From NCBI GenBank assembly GCA_052174535.1, contig JBQMRQ010000022.1:1-64000 (forward strand): DNA of 64,000 bases. The letters run 5' to 3'. Of the stretch, positions 33,110 to 44,261 are shown in pieces. The notes under the pieces are model-generated. The model was not told the DNA's origin. It did not search any database and saw only the letters and a program-made list of their open reading frames with translations. The position numbers were made by a program, and so were the translations under genes. Source of the DNA: Arsenophonus sp052174535. Lineage in GTDB: Bacteria; Pseudomonadota; Gammaproteobacteria; Enterobacterales; Enterobacteriaceae. Position 1 is the stretch's first letter. The number at the start of each line of letters is the position of its first letter.

Positions 33110-34330
33110 ATGTTGATTAAGCTACGTTTTCCACTCTGATGCTTCATAAATCTCTTCTCCATCTTAAAATTGAACTTTGTTTAATACCGTTGGTCAACAG
33201 GATCAAATCCCTTTAGTTAGATTAAACTTTTTTATAATTTCAGGATACGCTGAAAACTTTGCAACAAAGCATCAAGGGTTTTATTAGCGGCATCGAGGCT
33301 CTCTGTCTGCTAGCCAAATATCCTGTAGCTCAAACTTTAACTTTCGGTTTCATGCTTTTGTGGAGTAAAACTAGTGGATCAGCTATTTATGCACCCAAGA
33401 ACATTTAGTGCTCTGTATCCGAGCATATCTTTATCATTTTATTCCAAAATCTAATGGCACCATCCCTCCTAACAACTAGGGGAGGTACTGTTAAGCTTTG
33501 TGCTCGCTAGCCATTAAAAAGTTATGCCCAGTTCAATTCTGATTCTTGATAAGTATTTTCGAATGCAACAAGTTCCCTTATGTTTATGTGTAGTGCTCTA
33601 ATAATAAGGGGATCAGACAAAAGTGATCAGCTTACCTGATAAAACAGGTATATGCCTATCAGCCAAGAAATAAATGTAGCGCGTATGTTTAAAAATCACA
33701 TAATTACTATTATCTATGCTCTTCAAGTCATTTCTGTTTCAGTCTGTTGATATAGGCACACACCAGAGAAAGCATATGTTTTCTTATCAAGAATCCCCCA
33801 TAGAACTTTATAAAAATCAGCGATGGAGGATGTGTGATAGATACACATCTATAGTGACAACTCTTTGGCAGCTTCGCACACGTTAAAATAAAACGGTAGC
33901 AATAAAGCTTGCTAAAGGATATTCCGCCATTATCCCCTGCGATTCTTCTGATCTTAGATACTTTAATCTCAAAATCACCAATACTTGTCTTGTAGGTTTA
34001 CTTCTGCAAATAACCGTCACAGATGATACCTTTGACTCATATCAACAAAAGGTAACGTTCAATATATTTTTTGTTAGTTATGACTTTGATCTCTCTTAGC
34101 CTCAACAACGGTGCTATCAGCTCCCTGAGAGCATTATAGATTAGTTCATATAAGGAAAATTACAGGTAGCATCTGATTTTACAGATACCTATGGTAGACT
34201 TTTCTTAGTACATCATCTCTGTGTTGATGTAATTATTTACGAAATCAATCAACAGGGTAAGGCCCTGCCCCCATCTCCAAAACTTTATATATCAGAGATA
34301 AGCATAACTCTTTCTTTAATTAATTGATTT
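33110..34330 (-). mobile_element. IS256-family transposase remnant, internally deleted
   Basis: Collinear with the 36120-37500 and 57180-58580 copies except for a gap near 33240, where sequence equivalent to several hundred bases of those copies is missing. N-terminal end on the right. Confidence 0.7.
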
Positions 34331-34490
34331 TGGTGAGTAACCAACATCCAATTTTAACGATGGAGAACAGATTTATGAAGCATTAAAGTAGAACGTAGCT
34401 TTTATGATTACATCAGATTTTTACTAATTCCTAGTTAAAGCACAGGTAATATTAATTGAAATAGATTAATGAAATTATTAATAATATTAA

Positions 34491-35852
34491 TTAGCATTGA
34501 TTATTTTTTAATACGGGTAATATTCGACTCAGCTTATCAAAAATCTCTTGATATTCTTTTTCTGCTATACTATCTGCCACAATACCTCCACCTGCCCAAC
34601 AATAAAGGTATTGATTTTCAGTTAATAAAGTACGTATACTGATATTTGTATCCATCGTACCGCAGAAACTGATATAACCAATCGCTCCGCAGTAGCTATG
34701 GCGACGATGAGGTTCAAGTTCATCAATAATTTCCATTGAACGTATTTTTGGTGCACCAGTAACCGAACCGCCTGGAAAACAGGCTTTTAATAGATCAGTA
34801 GCATGATAATAAGAGGATAACTGCGCAATAATAGTACTAACTAAATGATGGATAGCTGGAAAAGATTCAACCACAAATAGTTCCGGTACACTGACTGTTC
34901 CTGGTATTGCTACTTTACCAATATCATTACGTAATAAATCAACTATCATAATGTTTTCAGCACGATCTTTGATTGATGATTGTAAACGTGTTATCTGTTG
35001 TTTATCTTCTTGGGTATCAATCAGTCTAGGTAATGTACCTTTAATTGGACGAGATTGAATTAAATTATCAGAAAGCCAAAGAAAACGTTCAGGAGATACA
35101 CTAAGTACGCAATGTTGTTCTAAACAAATAAAGGCAGAAAATGGGGCTTGATTATTTTGATTAAGTTTAAGAAATGCTTCCCATTCATTACCATGATATT
35201 TGGCTTTAAAACGTTGAGCTAAATTAATTTGATAACAATCACCATCGCGTAAATATTTATGAATTTTGCTAATTTTATGCTGATATTGTTGTTTTGAAAT
35301 ATTACTTTTCCATGGTTCACAAATTTGAAACTGTTTAGCTGGTATTTTTGTTTGGGTTTTTAACCAGAGTAAGCGTTGTTTAATATTTTGATAACTTAAC
35401 AAAGTTACTATTTTTTTATGGTGATCAACGATTAATCCCCAAAGATAAACACCAATCGCCATATCGGGAATGCTTAATTCGTTTTTAGCTTGTTCGGGTA
35501 GAATTTCTATTCGTCGGCCTAAATCGTAGCCCCATATGCCTAAAGCACCGCCTTGGAAAGGAAGATTGTTATTTGCTACGAAAGTAAAATTAAAATATTC
35601 TATTTCACTTTTTAATAGCTCAAAAGGATCAAGTTCTGAGTTAATTTTTTTATTTTCACGATGAATTTGTGTGATATTATCTCTTGTTTCTAACGTAGTT
35701 ATTGGATCAGCAACCATAATATCAAAACGGTTATGTGGGTGATTTGCATTACCTGAATGTAATAACATTGCCCATGGCTGGTTGGCTATAGTATTAAAAT
35801 GATTTAAAGCAGCATCTAATGAATAAGGTAATTGAATTTTTTGTAGGCGCAT
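34491..35852 (-). CDS. pabB: Aminodeoxychorismate synthase component I
   Basis: PabB converts chorismate and ammonia to 4-amino-4-deoxychorismate, the first committed step of p-aminobenzoate and folate synthesis; PabA supplies the ammonia. The frame is open from 35897 (468 codons), but the ATG at 35852 is preferred. It gives a 453-residue protein, the E. coli length, starting MRLQKIQLPYS. Landmarks are PWAMLLHSGNANHPHNRFDI, LPFQGGALGIWGYDLGRR, PIKGTLPR (the chorismate-site lysine), DRAENIMIVDLLRNDIG, PGGSVTGAPKIRSMEII and AGGGIVADS. No pabA or pabC is nearby. Retention suggests the symbiont still makes folate, a B vitamin that insect hosts often need. Confidence 0.95.
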   Translation of the reverse strand: MRLQKIQLPYSLDAALNHFNTIANQPWAMLLHSGNANHPHNRFDIMVADPITTLETRDNITQIHRENKKINSELDPFELLKSEIEYFNFTFVANNNLPFQGGALGIWGYDLGRRIEILPEQAKNELSIPDMAIGVYLWGLIVDHHKKIVTLLSYQNIKQRLLWLKTQTKIPAKQFQICEPWKSNISKQQYQHKISKIHKYLRDGDCYQINLAQRFKAKYHGNEWEAFLKLNQNNQAPFSAFICLEQHCVLSVSPERFLWLSDNLIQSRPIKGTLPRLIDTQEDKQQITRLQSSIKDRAENIMIVDLLRNDIGKVAIPGTVSVPELFVVESFPAIHHLVSTIIAQLSSYYHATDLLKACFPGGSVTGAPKIRSMEIIDELEPHRRHSYCGAIGYISFCGTMDTNISIRTLLTENQYLYCWAGGGIVADSIAEKEYQEIFDKLSRILPVLKNNQC

Positions 35853-35899
35853 ATTTATTATGCAACGATAAGGGATATTAATAAATAATACTATCATAA

Positions 35900-36120
35900 A
35901 AAAACATTTTTCATAGGAAAAATTATGCTAATATTATATTAATAATGTTATTTAAAATAAATGAGTAAAAAATGTTTTCAGTTATTTTAAGGATAAATTA
36001 TTAAGAGTAATAAAAGAAGCCGTTTAACCTATTTATCAAATGATGCCTATAAGAATGAATACTGGAGGGGAAACGGATTACCTTAGTTGTTAAGGAAATA
36101 GAGTTTTTACTAAATCTGAT
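35900..36120. other. Spacer between pabB and an IS256 fossil
   Basis: AT-rich; nothing recognised. Confidence 0.4.
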
Positions 36121-37500
36121 GCATGGTGCTCAGAAAATCGTTTTGCGATGATGCATTTCAAATCTTGTTCTCTACCTAAATTAAATGCTGTTTACGCCCC
36201 TTCAGAAATCAGCAGGTTAACTTTTCTGAGCTGGTTTTAGATTTTTTTAAGCAGACCTGGAACAGCTTAAATAGAATTGAAAGAGTTGTTTTTCTTAAGC
36301 TACAGTGTTTCGTCTATCAGCTTCATAACCTCATTCTCGCAAAAACAGATTCAATCGAATTTGTCATTCTTATTGACGTCCAGTTTTTGCTGATAGGAAA
36401 TCGTAAAATGCCAGTCGTTTTTTTATTTTTTTAGATTCTTCATCTATTTTTAGAATACGCTAAAATGTTACTAACAAAATATCAAGAGATTTGTTAACGA
36501 CATCGAAGAAACTCTCTGCTATCCAGATCTCTTTCTTGTAACTAATCTTAACTTTCGGTTACATGTCTTTTGTGTAGTGAAACCAAAACATTACTTGTCT
36601 TATGTACTCTACTATCATGATGCTCTATATATTCAGGAATACCTTTTCTATTGCATTCTAAAAACAAAAGTACCATATGCCCTAGCAAGACTTGGAGGTA
36701 CCTAGTTTAAAGAACGCGATTGCAGGTCATCATTAAGAAAGTTAAGATTAGTTTGATTTTGACTTTTTGATAATTATTTTCAATCGCAACGAGCTTCTAA
36801 CTATTCATGTAGGTAGTATCGATGATAATGATCGGGAGGCAAAGGCGATCAGCATACTTGGAAGAACGGCACATATGATTTCAGCCAAGAAATAAATCTA
36901 GCGCATAAAGTCATCACTGTTTGCTGTTTCAGTGTTTATAAATAAAAGGTACGTATTGGGATAGAGAAATCTCTATGTGCATTTTTAATGAAAATGCCTC
37001 TCAAGAATTTCGTGAAATAATCGGTGAATTCGCCTAAGAGGAGTCATAATAGCAACTTTTCGACGCCTTTTATATACTTAAGATAAGCCGATAGAGCAAC
37101 AAGGTATTGAACTATATTTTCTGTCGATGCGTGATTCCTCTTCATCTTAGGCACTTTAATCTCAATATTGTTAATAGCAGTTTATACGGATTGATGTAGC
37201 ACATAACCATTACGGATGTCGTATGATTGCTGACAAAGTATCGTTTAGTCTATTGTAGCAATATGTGTTATAACTCACCTTCGACGGCGCTGTCTATCAC
37301 AGCCATCTGGAATTTAGCATTAGAGATGAGTTTATGCAAAGAATCAAGGATAAATATCTAGTTTTGCGGATATATACTAATATGGTAGGTTTTTATACTA
37401 TATCATCTCTCTTTTGTTGAAATTATCTATAAAATCAATTAAGCTTAAATGGGATGCCTTTTATACACTTTATAAGTATAATTAGTACTTCATGAAATAA
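36120..37500 (-). mobile_element. IS256-family transposase remnant, near full length
   Basis: Collinear with the other minus-strand copies; C-terminal end left, N-terminal end right. Broken by many stops. Confidence 0.75.
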
Positions 37501-37700
37501 CAATTTCATTGCAATTAATTTAAAAATCAAAAATATTTTATATAAATATTTTATATTACCGTTTAATGGATAAATCTATTTATTTTGGATAGATATGAAG
37601 CTAAAATAAAAACAGTAGTAAACAGATTATATTAGCACTAACTGAAGCTAATATAATTGGTCTTTAACGTTAATAATAAAGGCTATATGATATAATCAGT

Positions 37701-39122
37701 TTAGCTATCCTTAGTTTCTAACCATTCAGTATGAATGGTATCCTCTTTATCAATCCGTTTATAAGTATGAGAGCCAAAATAATCACGTTGTGCCTGAATT
37801 AAATTTGCCGGTAAAACAGCAGAGCGATAACTATCGTAATAAGAAATTGCTGCCGTAAGCGTGGGTAATGGAATACCATTTTGTATACCAAAGCAGATAA
37901 TATCCCGTAATGATTGCTGATATTCATCAGTTATGTTCTTAAAATAAGGCGCAAATATTAAGTTCGATAAAGATCGATTTTGTCTATACGTATCGGTAAT
38001 TTTTTGCAAAAATTGTGCTCGAATGATGCAACCAGCACGGAAAATCCTGGCAATCTCACCATAATTTAATTGCCATTGATATTCATCTGATGCCACTTTT
38101 AATTGTTGAAAACCTTGAGTATAGGAAACGATTTTACCTAAATAAAGTGCGCGGCGGACTTTTTCAATAAATTCCTGCTTATTACCTTTAAATGAATTAA
38201 TAACGGGCCCAGTTAGGACTTTTGCCGCTGCTACTCGCTGCGCTTTTAAAAATGAGAGATAACGTGCAAATACCGATTCAGTAATAAGCGTAGCAGGCAC
38301 TCCTAAGTCTAGAGCGCTTTGACTGGTCCATTTTCCAGTTCCTTTATTAGCGGCTTCATCTAATATTAGATCAATCAAATAATTACCGGTTTGCTCTTCT
38401 TTTTTATTAAAAATATCCGCTGTAATTTCAATTAAATAACTATTTAACTCACCTTTATTCCATTCAGTAAAAATATTGGCTAATTCTTCATTATTTAATT
38501 TTAATACCTTTTTAAGTATTGAATAAACTTCAGCAATTAGCTGCATATCAGCATATTCGATCCCATTATGCACCATTTTTACATAATGGCCTGCACCATT
38601 AGGACCAATGTAGCTTACACAGGGCTCGCCATCAGCCTTAGCTGCAATTTGTTGCAAGATAGGTGCTACTAAGTTATAAGCCTGTTTTTGTCCACCAGGC
38701 ATGATAGATGGCCCCTTTAATGCTCCCTCTTCACCACCAGAGACACCAGCTCCAATAAAGTTAAATCCTTGCGCTGAAAGTTCTTGATTACGTCGGATAG
38801 TATCCTGGTAATAAGTATTACCACCATCGATTAAGATATCACCTTTATTAAGATAAGGTATTAAGGAATTTATGGTTTTATCTGTCGCTTCACCCGCTTT
38901 TACCATTAAAAAAATACAACGAGGTTTTTCTAATGAATTAACAAATTCCTTAATAGTATGGCATGGAATTAACTTTCTACCTGGATTTTTTATAATCACT
39001 TCATTACTTTTTTCTTTAGAACGATTAAAAATCGAAACTGAATAACCTCGGCTTTCAATATTCAGTGCTAAATTACATCCCATAACAGCCATACCAACTA
39101 CACCAATTTTTTGTTTTGACAT
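37701..39122 (-). CDS. gnd: 6-phosphogluconate dehydrogenase, decarboxylating
   Basis: Gnd oxidises 6-phosphogluconate to ribulose 5-phosphate and CO2, producing NADPH in the oxidative pentose phosphate pathway. The 473-residue protein (E. coli 468) starts with the nucleotide-binding loop IGVVGMAVMGCNLALN. The substrate-binding motif GAGVSGGEEGALKGPSIMPGG is intact, with the catalytic lysine in YVKMVHNGIEYADMQLI. NKGTGKWTSQSALDLGVP is also intact. It stands alone between an IS256 fossil and divergent yegH. NADPH and pentose supply from this step would matter in a cell that has lost citrate synthase. Confidence 0.97.
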   Translation of the reverse strand: MSKQKIGVVGMAVMGCNLALNIESRGYSVSIFNRSKEKSNEVIIKNPGRKLIPCHTIKEFVNSLEKPRCIFLMVKAGEATDKTINSLIPYLNKGDILIDGGNTYYQDTIRRNQELSAQGFNFIGAGVSGGEEGALKGPSIMPGGQKQAYNLVAPILQQIAAKADGEPCVSYIGPNGAGHYVKMVHNGIEYADMQLIAEVYSILKKVLKLNNEELANIFTEWNKGELNSYLIEITADIFNKKEEQTGNYLIDLILDEAANKGTGKWTSQSALDLGVPATLITESVFARYLSFLKAQRVAAAKVLTGPVINSFKGNKQEFIEKVRRALYLGKIVSYTQGFQQLKVASDEYQWQLNYGEIARIFRAGCIIRAQFLQKITDTYRQNRSLSNLIFAPYFKNITDEYQQSLRDIICFGIQNGIPLPTLTAAISYYDSYRSAVLPANLIQAQRDYFGSHTYKRIDKEDTIHTEWLETKDS

Positions 39123-39350
39123 GAATTACTCCTGTCTAATAATTAATACCTACCAGTTAATGAGAAAATATATTTTATATATTGATATATTAACTTATTC
39201 TATACTTTGATGATAGTAATTCATCCCTTTAAGAACACTATATTCGACTAAAAATGATTAAGAATGTTTTTATATTGAAATTTTTATTTAAAGTGACCAT
39301 TATTCAAATGGTTCGGCATAAACCGTCATATTAAAAGGTAAATAAATTTT

Positions 39351-40910
39351 ATGGAATGGATCGCTGATCCCACGATGTGGGCGGGGCTTCTTACTCTTAT
39401 CGTACTCGAAATCGTGCTTGGCATTGATAATTTAGTCTTTATTGCTATCTTAGCTGATAAATTACAGGCTAAATTACGTAATAAAGCAAGAATGACTGGT
39501 TTAACATGCGCACTATTTATGCGTATTATCTTATTGTTTAGTCTCACTTTACTTGTTTCTTTAACTAATCCTATCATTAACATTTTAGGTCATCCATTTA
39601 GCACGCGTGATATCTTGATGCTTGTTGGTGGTTTTTTTTTGCTTTTTAAAGCCACCATGGAGCTGAATGAACGATTAGAAGGTAAAGATGAGGAATCTGG
39701 AAAACAACGCAAAACAGCTAAATTTTGGGCTGTTGTAGCACAAATTATTGTATTAGACGCTATTTTTTCACTTGATTCAGTAATTACTGCTGTTGGCATG
39801 GTTGAACACATTGCAATTATGATCGCAGCAGTCACTATTGCTATGATATTAATGATCATCGCTAGTAGACCATTAACAATGTTTATTAATATCCATCCAA
39901 CTATAGTTATTCTCTGTCTCAGTTTTTTACTTATGATTGGTTTCAGCTTAGTAGCTGAAGGATTTGGTTATTTAATACCGAAAGGCTATTTATACGTCGC
40001 TATTGGTTTCTCTATTATGATCGAATCGCTTAATCAATTTGCATTATTTAATCGACGTCGTTTTTTAAAAGAAACTAAATCACTGCGAGAAAGAACTGCA
40101 GAAGCAGTATTGCGAGTTTTAAATGGTCAGCATGAATCCGCTGAATTAGATCATCGCACTACTGATTTAATCAGTGATAGTAATGGTATTTTTGATCCAC
40201 AAGAACGACAAATGATTGTTCGTTTATTAGGATTTGCTCAACGTAATGTTAGTAGCATTATGACTTCGCGCCATGACGTTGAGTATATTGATATCAATAA
40301 GCCTTCAGATAAATTACTTTCATTACTAGAAAAAAAACCACATACACGTCTTGTTGTTACGGATGAATCAATAAGCGATGAGCCTGTTGGGGTTATACAT
40401 GTTATCGATATATTAAATCAACAATTAAAAAAGCAAAAACTTAACTTACATGTGCTTATTACTCAACCACTAATTTTTCCTGAAGGCTTATCACTACTTC
40501 AAGCATTAGAGCAACTTCGTAAAGCTCATACCCATTTTGCCTTTATTGTTGATGAATTTGGTTCTGTCGAAGGAATTGTTACGTTAACGGACATTATGGA
40601 AACTATTGCCGGTAATATGCCGATTAGTGAAGAAGAGGTAGATTCTCGTCATGATATTCAACAATTAGAAGATAGCCGTTGGGTTGCTAATGGCTTTATG
40701 CCTTTAGAAGATCTGATCCTTTATGTGTCAATTACGCTTGATGAAAAACGAGAATATCAGACAATTGCCGGATTATTAATGGAACGTTTACAACGAATGC
40801 CTGTTGTGGGTGAACGTATTAAAATTGAAAATTGGATTTTTGAACCATTGGAAGTCACCAGTCATCGCCTTAAAAAGGTATTGATATCACCTTCCCTACA
40901 AATTGGCTAA
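39351..40910 (+). CDS. yegH: TerC-family membrane protein with CBS and CorC/HlyC domains (YegH)
   Basis: The 519-residue protein has a TerC-type integral membrane domain (about residues 1-235) with LEIVLGIDNLVFIAILADKL and VLDAIFSLDSVITAVGMV. These carry the paired acidic residues expected of metal-handling TerC proteins. A CBS pair follows (about 295-420), then a C-terminal CorC/HlyC transporter-associated domain (about 435-515). This architecture is that of E. coli YegH (527 residues). Its position next to the asmA remnant and dcd-udk matches the ancestral yegH-asmA-dcd-udk order. Work on TerC proteins points to manganese or other divalent metal export, but YegH itself is poorly characterised. 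Confidence 0.92.
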   Translation: MEWIADPTMWAGLLTLIVLEIVLGIDNLVFIAILADKLQAKLRNKARMTGLTCALFMRIILLFSLTLLVSLTNPIINILGHPFSTRDILMLVGGFFLLFKATMELNERLEGKDEESGKQRKTAKFWAVVAQIIVLDAIFSLDSVITAVGMVEHIAIMIAAVTIAMILMIIASRPLTMFINIHPTIVILCLSFLLMIGFSLVAEGFGYLIPKGYLYVAIGFSIMIESLNQFALFNRRRFLKETKSLRERTAEAVLRVLNGQHESAELDHRTTDLISDSNGIFDPQERQMIVRLLGFAQRNVSSIMTSRHDVEYIDINKPSDKLLSLLEKKPHTRLVVTDESISDEPVGVIHVIDILNQQLKKQKLNLHVLITQPLIFPEGLSLLQALEQLRKAHTHFAFIVDEFGSVEGIVTLTDIMETIAGNMPISEEEVDSRHDIQQLEDSRWVANGFMPLEDLILYVSITLDEKREYQTIAGLLMERLQRMPVVGERIKIENWIFEPLEVTSHRLKKVLISPSLQIG

Positions 40911-41135
40911 AAATTATATTAAAGAAATATAACCTTAATATAAATTATAGCATGTCTGTATTATGGTTCTTTAAATTTATTAAAAATAATAATTTAAAAT
41001 TAATTTTTAGATTTAATCTCTTAATCTTAATTAAGAATTTTAGTGTTTTTAGCTTTCTATTGAACCTCATCACATAATAATTTCAAGATTCAATTGATAC
41101 TATAAGTTTCCCCGTCTACCATAAATACGTAGATG

Positions 41136-41174
41136 AATTACCAATTCTTTAATTTTATTAAAGAATTGGTAATT
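41136..41174. terminator. Perfect 17-bp inverted repeat between yegH and asmA remnants
   Basis: AATTACCAATTCTTTAA pairs without mismatch with TTAAAGAATTGGTAATT across a 5-base loop. It lies between the 3' ends of convergent yegH (+) and asmA (-), the place for a bidirectional terminator. It is AT-rich, and the stem is unusually long and clean for the decaying surroundings. Confidence 0.55.
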
Positions 41175-41189
41175 TCTATGCGTTTTTAT

Positions 41190-42830
41190 TTATGTTAACT
41201 AACAATTCCACGTTTGCAGATTTCCTTGCTAAAGTTAACTAACTATTACCATCTATATTTAGAGCACCAGCAAAAGAAGAAGCTAAATTTCAGAATGGAT
41301 AACATACCGTTGCTAAGTTTTATATCAACCTTTAAATTTCAATTTGAGTATTATCTTAAAAATTTTGAGGGTTGTCAACCTTATCAGTTAAGCGTGAAAG
41401 TCATGCTGGATCAGTGAAACTATATTTAATCCTGTTAATTATATGTTGGATAACATCACATTAGCGTTACTAGATCAAAAATTTAACAGCATAAATTTAT
41501 CATAACCCGGGTCTACTGATAAATTTGCTTATAATATCTAATGAATCATCTAGTTTAATTGGTATGTCAAGTGCTTTGCAGTAAGGAGCTAACTTAACAT
41601 GATTAAGTTTGTGGTTAGTCGTAAAATAACTGGACTATTTTCATGATTTAAACTTATAGGTAATTCAAAATTTTTCACCTATTAACCAACTTCTCTAGTT
41701 GAGTAATAGTTAATAACACTTTATTTAATTAATTTAAACTTAAAGATATCGACAAGTAAACCTTGATATATGAGTTTATCAACAGATATTGTTGCTTGAA
41801 ATAGAAATTGCTTTAAATAACTTAAAGGATAATTATCAGTTTTAGTCAATGCAATAACAGGATTAGTACTTATTTTAGGTGTTATTCTTATTTCTGTCAC
41901 GTTATGTAATAAAGGTTGTCAACCTAAAATCTTATCTAGCCAGTTTACTAGAAATAATGTTCAATTGAAAATCTAGAAATTTACCTAAATGAGTAACAAC
42001 TAGATTACCATTAAATTATTATCATTGATTTTAATAGCTAAATTAAAAAGAGCTATTGTGGCTTACTGATCATGTAAATAATTAAACAATAAAGTTCTAT
42101 TGCTGCTAATCTCATCTGTTAGTAACTTAATACCATAATTTTATATTTTAATTAATTAATTTTACCTGCGATTTGATGTGGATAATTTTAAATATTTAGT
42201 TGCTTTTTAAAGCAGAAGCGAGCTTTTTGTGATTATTGCACTCACATGACTATTAAAATTAACGCTAATAAAATAATCATCTTTCCTTCTCGGAAAGATA
42301 AGAAGGTTGCGCATATTTAATTTGGTATCATTACCTAATTATCGTCAAATTAATAAAGTATCAATCAGTTTAATTTTATTAAACTAAAATAACCATTTAT
42401 AATCATTATTATTTTTCCTACTAATACAGTTAGGGGATTCTAAAGCAATTAGGGTTTATGGATTTAATTTTACTTCATTGTCTGGTAGTGGTGTATAAAA
42501 CTACCTTACAGGTTACAATCTATTCAATAGATTGTTGGTGGGAAATTAATGCCCATAAGGAGATATCAAGCTGCATATTATCTACACTGATGACGACTGG
42601 CTTTACCTCGCCTATAACTTGGCGAGTGAAATAGTCCCAAGTAATGATACTTAGATTTTACCATAAATGCTAACGCATTTCTCTTTAAAAATCTAATAAT
42701 AGCTATTTTATTTAATTTTATTAATTAAATAGTGACGTAAGTCACTGGGATTAATAAGCAATACTAGTATCGTTAACCCTCTTAAGATAACCAGGATTAG
42801 GATAGCTAATGTGGTTATAAATAGTTTCAT
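41190..42830 (-). pseudogene. asmA: asmA pseudogene
   Basis: AsmA is an inner-membrane-anchored AsmA/TamB-family protein linked to outer membrane lipid and protein assembly. The minus strand starts at an ATG ending at 42830. It reads MKLFITTLAILILVIL then LVLLINPSDLRHYLI, matching the E. coli membrane anchor MRRFLTTLMILLVVLV and LVLLVNPNDFRDYMV. A stop follows. Farther on, FLFQATISVDKLIYQGLLV matches ILLQASNVRWRGMNFTDVA, and a broken KALDIPIKLDDSLDI segment matches LKAFNYPISLTGKMSLAG. Multiple stops and frameshifts follow. The 3' limit is approximate. It sits upstream of dcd in the ancestral order. Confidence 0.85.
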
Positions 42831-43027
42831 CACCGTTTCCTATCAAGAGAACTCAAACAACTAATTAATGACTTCATCTTTATATAGCTTTTTCCGTAAA
42901 CTAAATAATATAATTATATTTAATGTAGCATTATTCGCAAAATACGAGTTATTAACTTAAATATTACAATTTATGATTATTTCTACTATATTCACTAATC
43001 CTATTCTTCTGATTTCTACGAACATTA

Positions 43028-43573
43028 TTAATTTTTATATTTTGCGCCCTGACGACGATTATATGGGCGATCAGCTGATCCGGATAAAGTTTCAAAACTT
43101 AGTGCGCAAATAATCATACCCGGCCGTAATGCTAATGGTAATTTACCTGAATTATAAAACTCTAGCACGATCTGACCGCACCAACCGGGATCAATACGGT
43201 GAGCAGTAACATGCACCATCAATCCTAATCGAGCAAGAGAGGAGCGACCATCAAGCCAACCAACGATATTATCAGGTAAAGTGACTGATTCTAAAGTGAT
43301 CGCCAATACTAATTCACTCGGATGCAAAAAAAACGCATCATTATGGCTTAAAATTATTTCATCACTTATTACTCGATCCAATGCAGCATTAATTTCATTT
43401 TTTGGTCCACTAAGATTGATATAAGGTAAAGTATATCCCTGAAATACTTGAAATTTATTGCCTAAACAAATATCAACTGTTGCTCCATTAATTCGTTCAA
43501 TTGATGGGCGTGGTTCAATAATCAATTTCTTTTCATTAAGGCATTTAACTATATCACGGTCACAAAGTCGCAT
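43028..43573 (-). CDS. dcd: dCTP deaminase, short at the C-terminus
   Basis: Dcd deaminates dCTP to dUTP, the main source of dUMP for thymidylate synthesis in enterobacteria. The 181-residue frame matches E. coli Dcd (193 residues) from MRLCDRDIVKCL through GWLDGRSSLARLGLMVHVTA, HRIDPGWCGQIVLEFYNSGK and RPYNRRQGAKYKN. The last 12 residues of the E. coli protein are absent: the frame stops directly after KYKN. The C-terminal tail closes over the nucleotide in this homotrimeric enzyme, so the loss could weaken substrate binding. A frame-shifted NQKNRIS-like echo of the lost tail follows the stop. It lies 31 bases downstream of udk and is probably cotranscribed with it. Confidence 0.92.
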   Translation of the reverse strand: MRLCDRDIVKCLNEKKLIIEPRPSIERINGATVDICLGNKFQVFQGYTLPYINLSGPKNEINAALDRVISDEIILSHNDAFFLHPSELVLAITLESVTLPDNIVGWLDGRSSLARLGLMVHVTAHRIDPGWCGQIVLEFYNSGKLPLALRPGMIICALSFETLSGSADRPYNRRQGAKYKN

Positions 43574-43604
43574 TTTTATCTCCTTATGAGAATTGCTAAT
43601 CTAT

Positions 43605-44261
43605 TTATAAATAATTACTAGCAGAACAGAACTCCCCTATCTTAGCTTTTAGAATATCAATCGCCACCCGATTTTTTCCACCACGAGGGACAATAATATC
43701 TGCATATTGTTTTGATGGCTCAATAAACTGCAGAAACATTGGACGAACTGTTTTGGTATATTGTTCAATAACAGAATCTAATGTTCGCTCTCGTTCATTA
43801 ACATCTCGTTTAATTCTTCTTACTAAGCAAATATCCAATGGCGTATCAACATAAATGGAAAAATCCATATTCTTACGTAATCGCTTATCAGTTAACAATA
43901 AAATACCTTCAATAATGATAACTTTTTTAGGATGAAAAAAAAATGTTATACGCTTACGCGTATGCTGAGTATAATCGTACTGTGGCAGATTAATACCTTT
44001 TCCTGTCTTTAACAATTGAAGATGATGAAAAAGCAGATCATGATCCATTGAATTTGGATGGTCGTAGTTTACTTTCACCCGTTCTTCCATTGGAATGTCA
44101 TATTGATCTCGATAGTAACAATCCTCAGTAATCACACCAATATTGTGGTCACCAACTTGATTACGTAGTTCATTATAAAGTGTTTTTGCAATAAGACTTT
44201 TACCCGATGCTGAAGCACCCGATATACCTACAATAGCGCAGTTATGTGCTGGATCAGCCAT
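43605..44261 (-). CDS. udk: Uridine kinase
   Basis: Udk phosphorylates uridine and cytidine in pyrimidine salvage. The 218-residue protein (E. coli 213) has the P-loop GISGASASGKS near the start, ITEDCYYRDQ, the NYDHPNSMDHDLL segment and YVDTPLDICLVRRIKRDVNERERT. It is intact and lies immediately upstream of dcd, as in E. coli. Confidence 0.96.
   Translation of the reverse strand: MADPAHNCAIVGISGASASGKSLIAKTLYNELRNQVGDHNIGVITEDCYYRDQYDIPMEERVKVNYDHPNSMDHDLLFHHLQLLKTGKGINLPQYDYTQHTRKRITFFFHPKKVIIIEGILLLTDKRLRKNMDFSIYVDTPLDICLVRRIKRDVNERERTLDSVIEQYTKTVRPMFLQFIEPSKQYADIIVPRGGKNRVAIDILKAKIGEFCSASNYL

Noticed and set aside
39590..39859. Minus-strand open frame of 89 codons
   Set aside because: It is the antisense shadow of the yegH TerC domain.
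41214..41417. Plus-strand frame of 67 codons with an AsmA-like QLSVKVML string
   Set aside because: asmA reads on the opposite strand here, as shown by its start at 42830; the resemblance is by chance.
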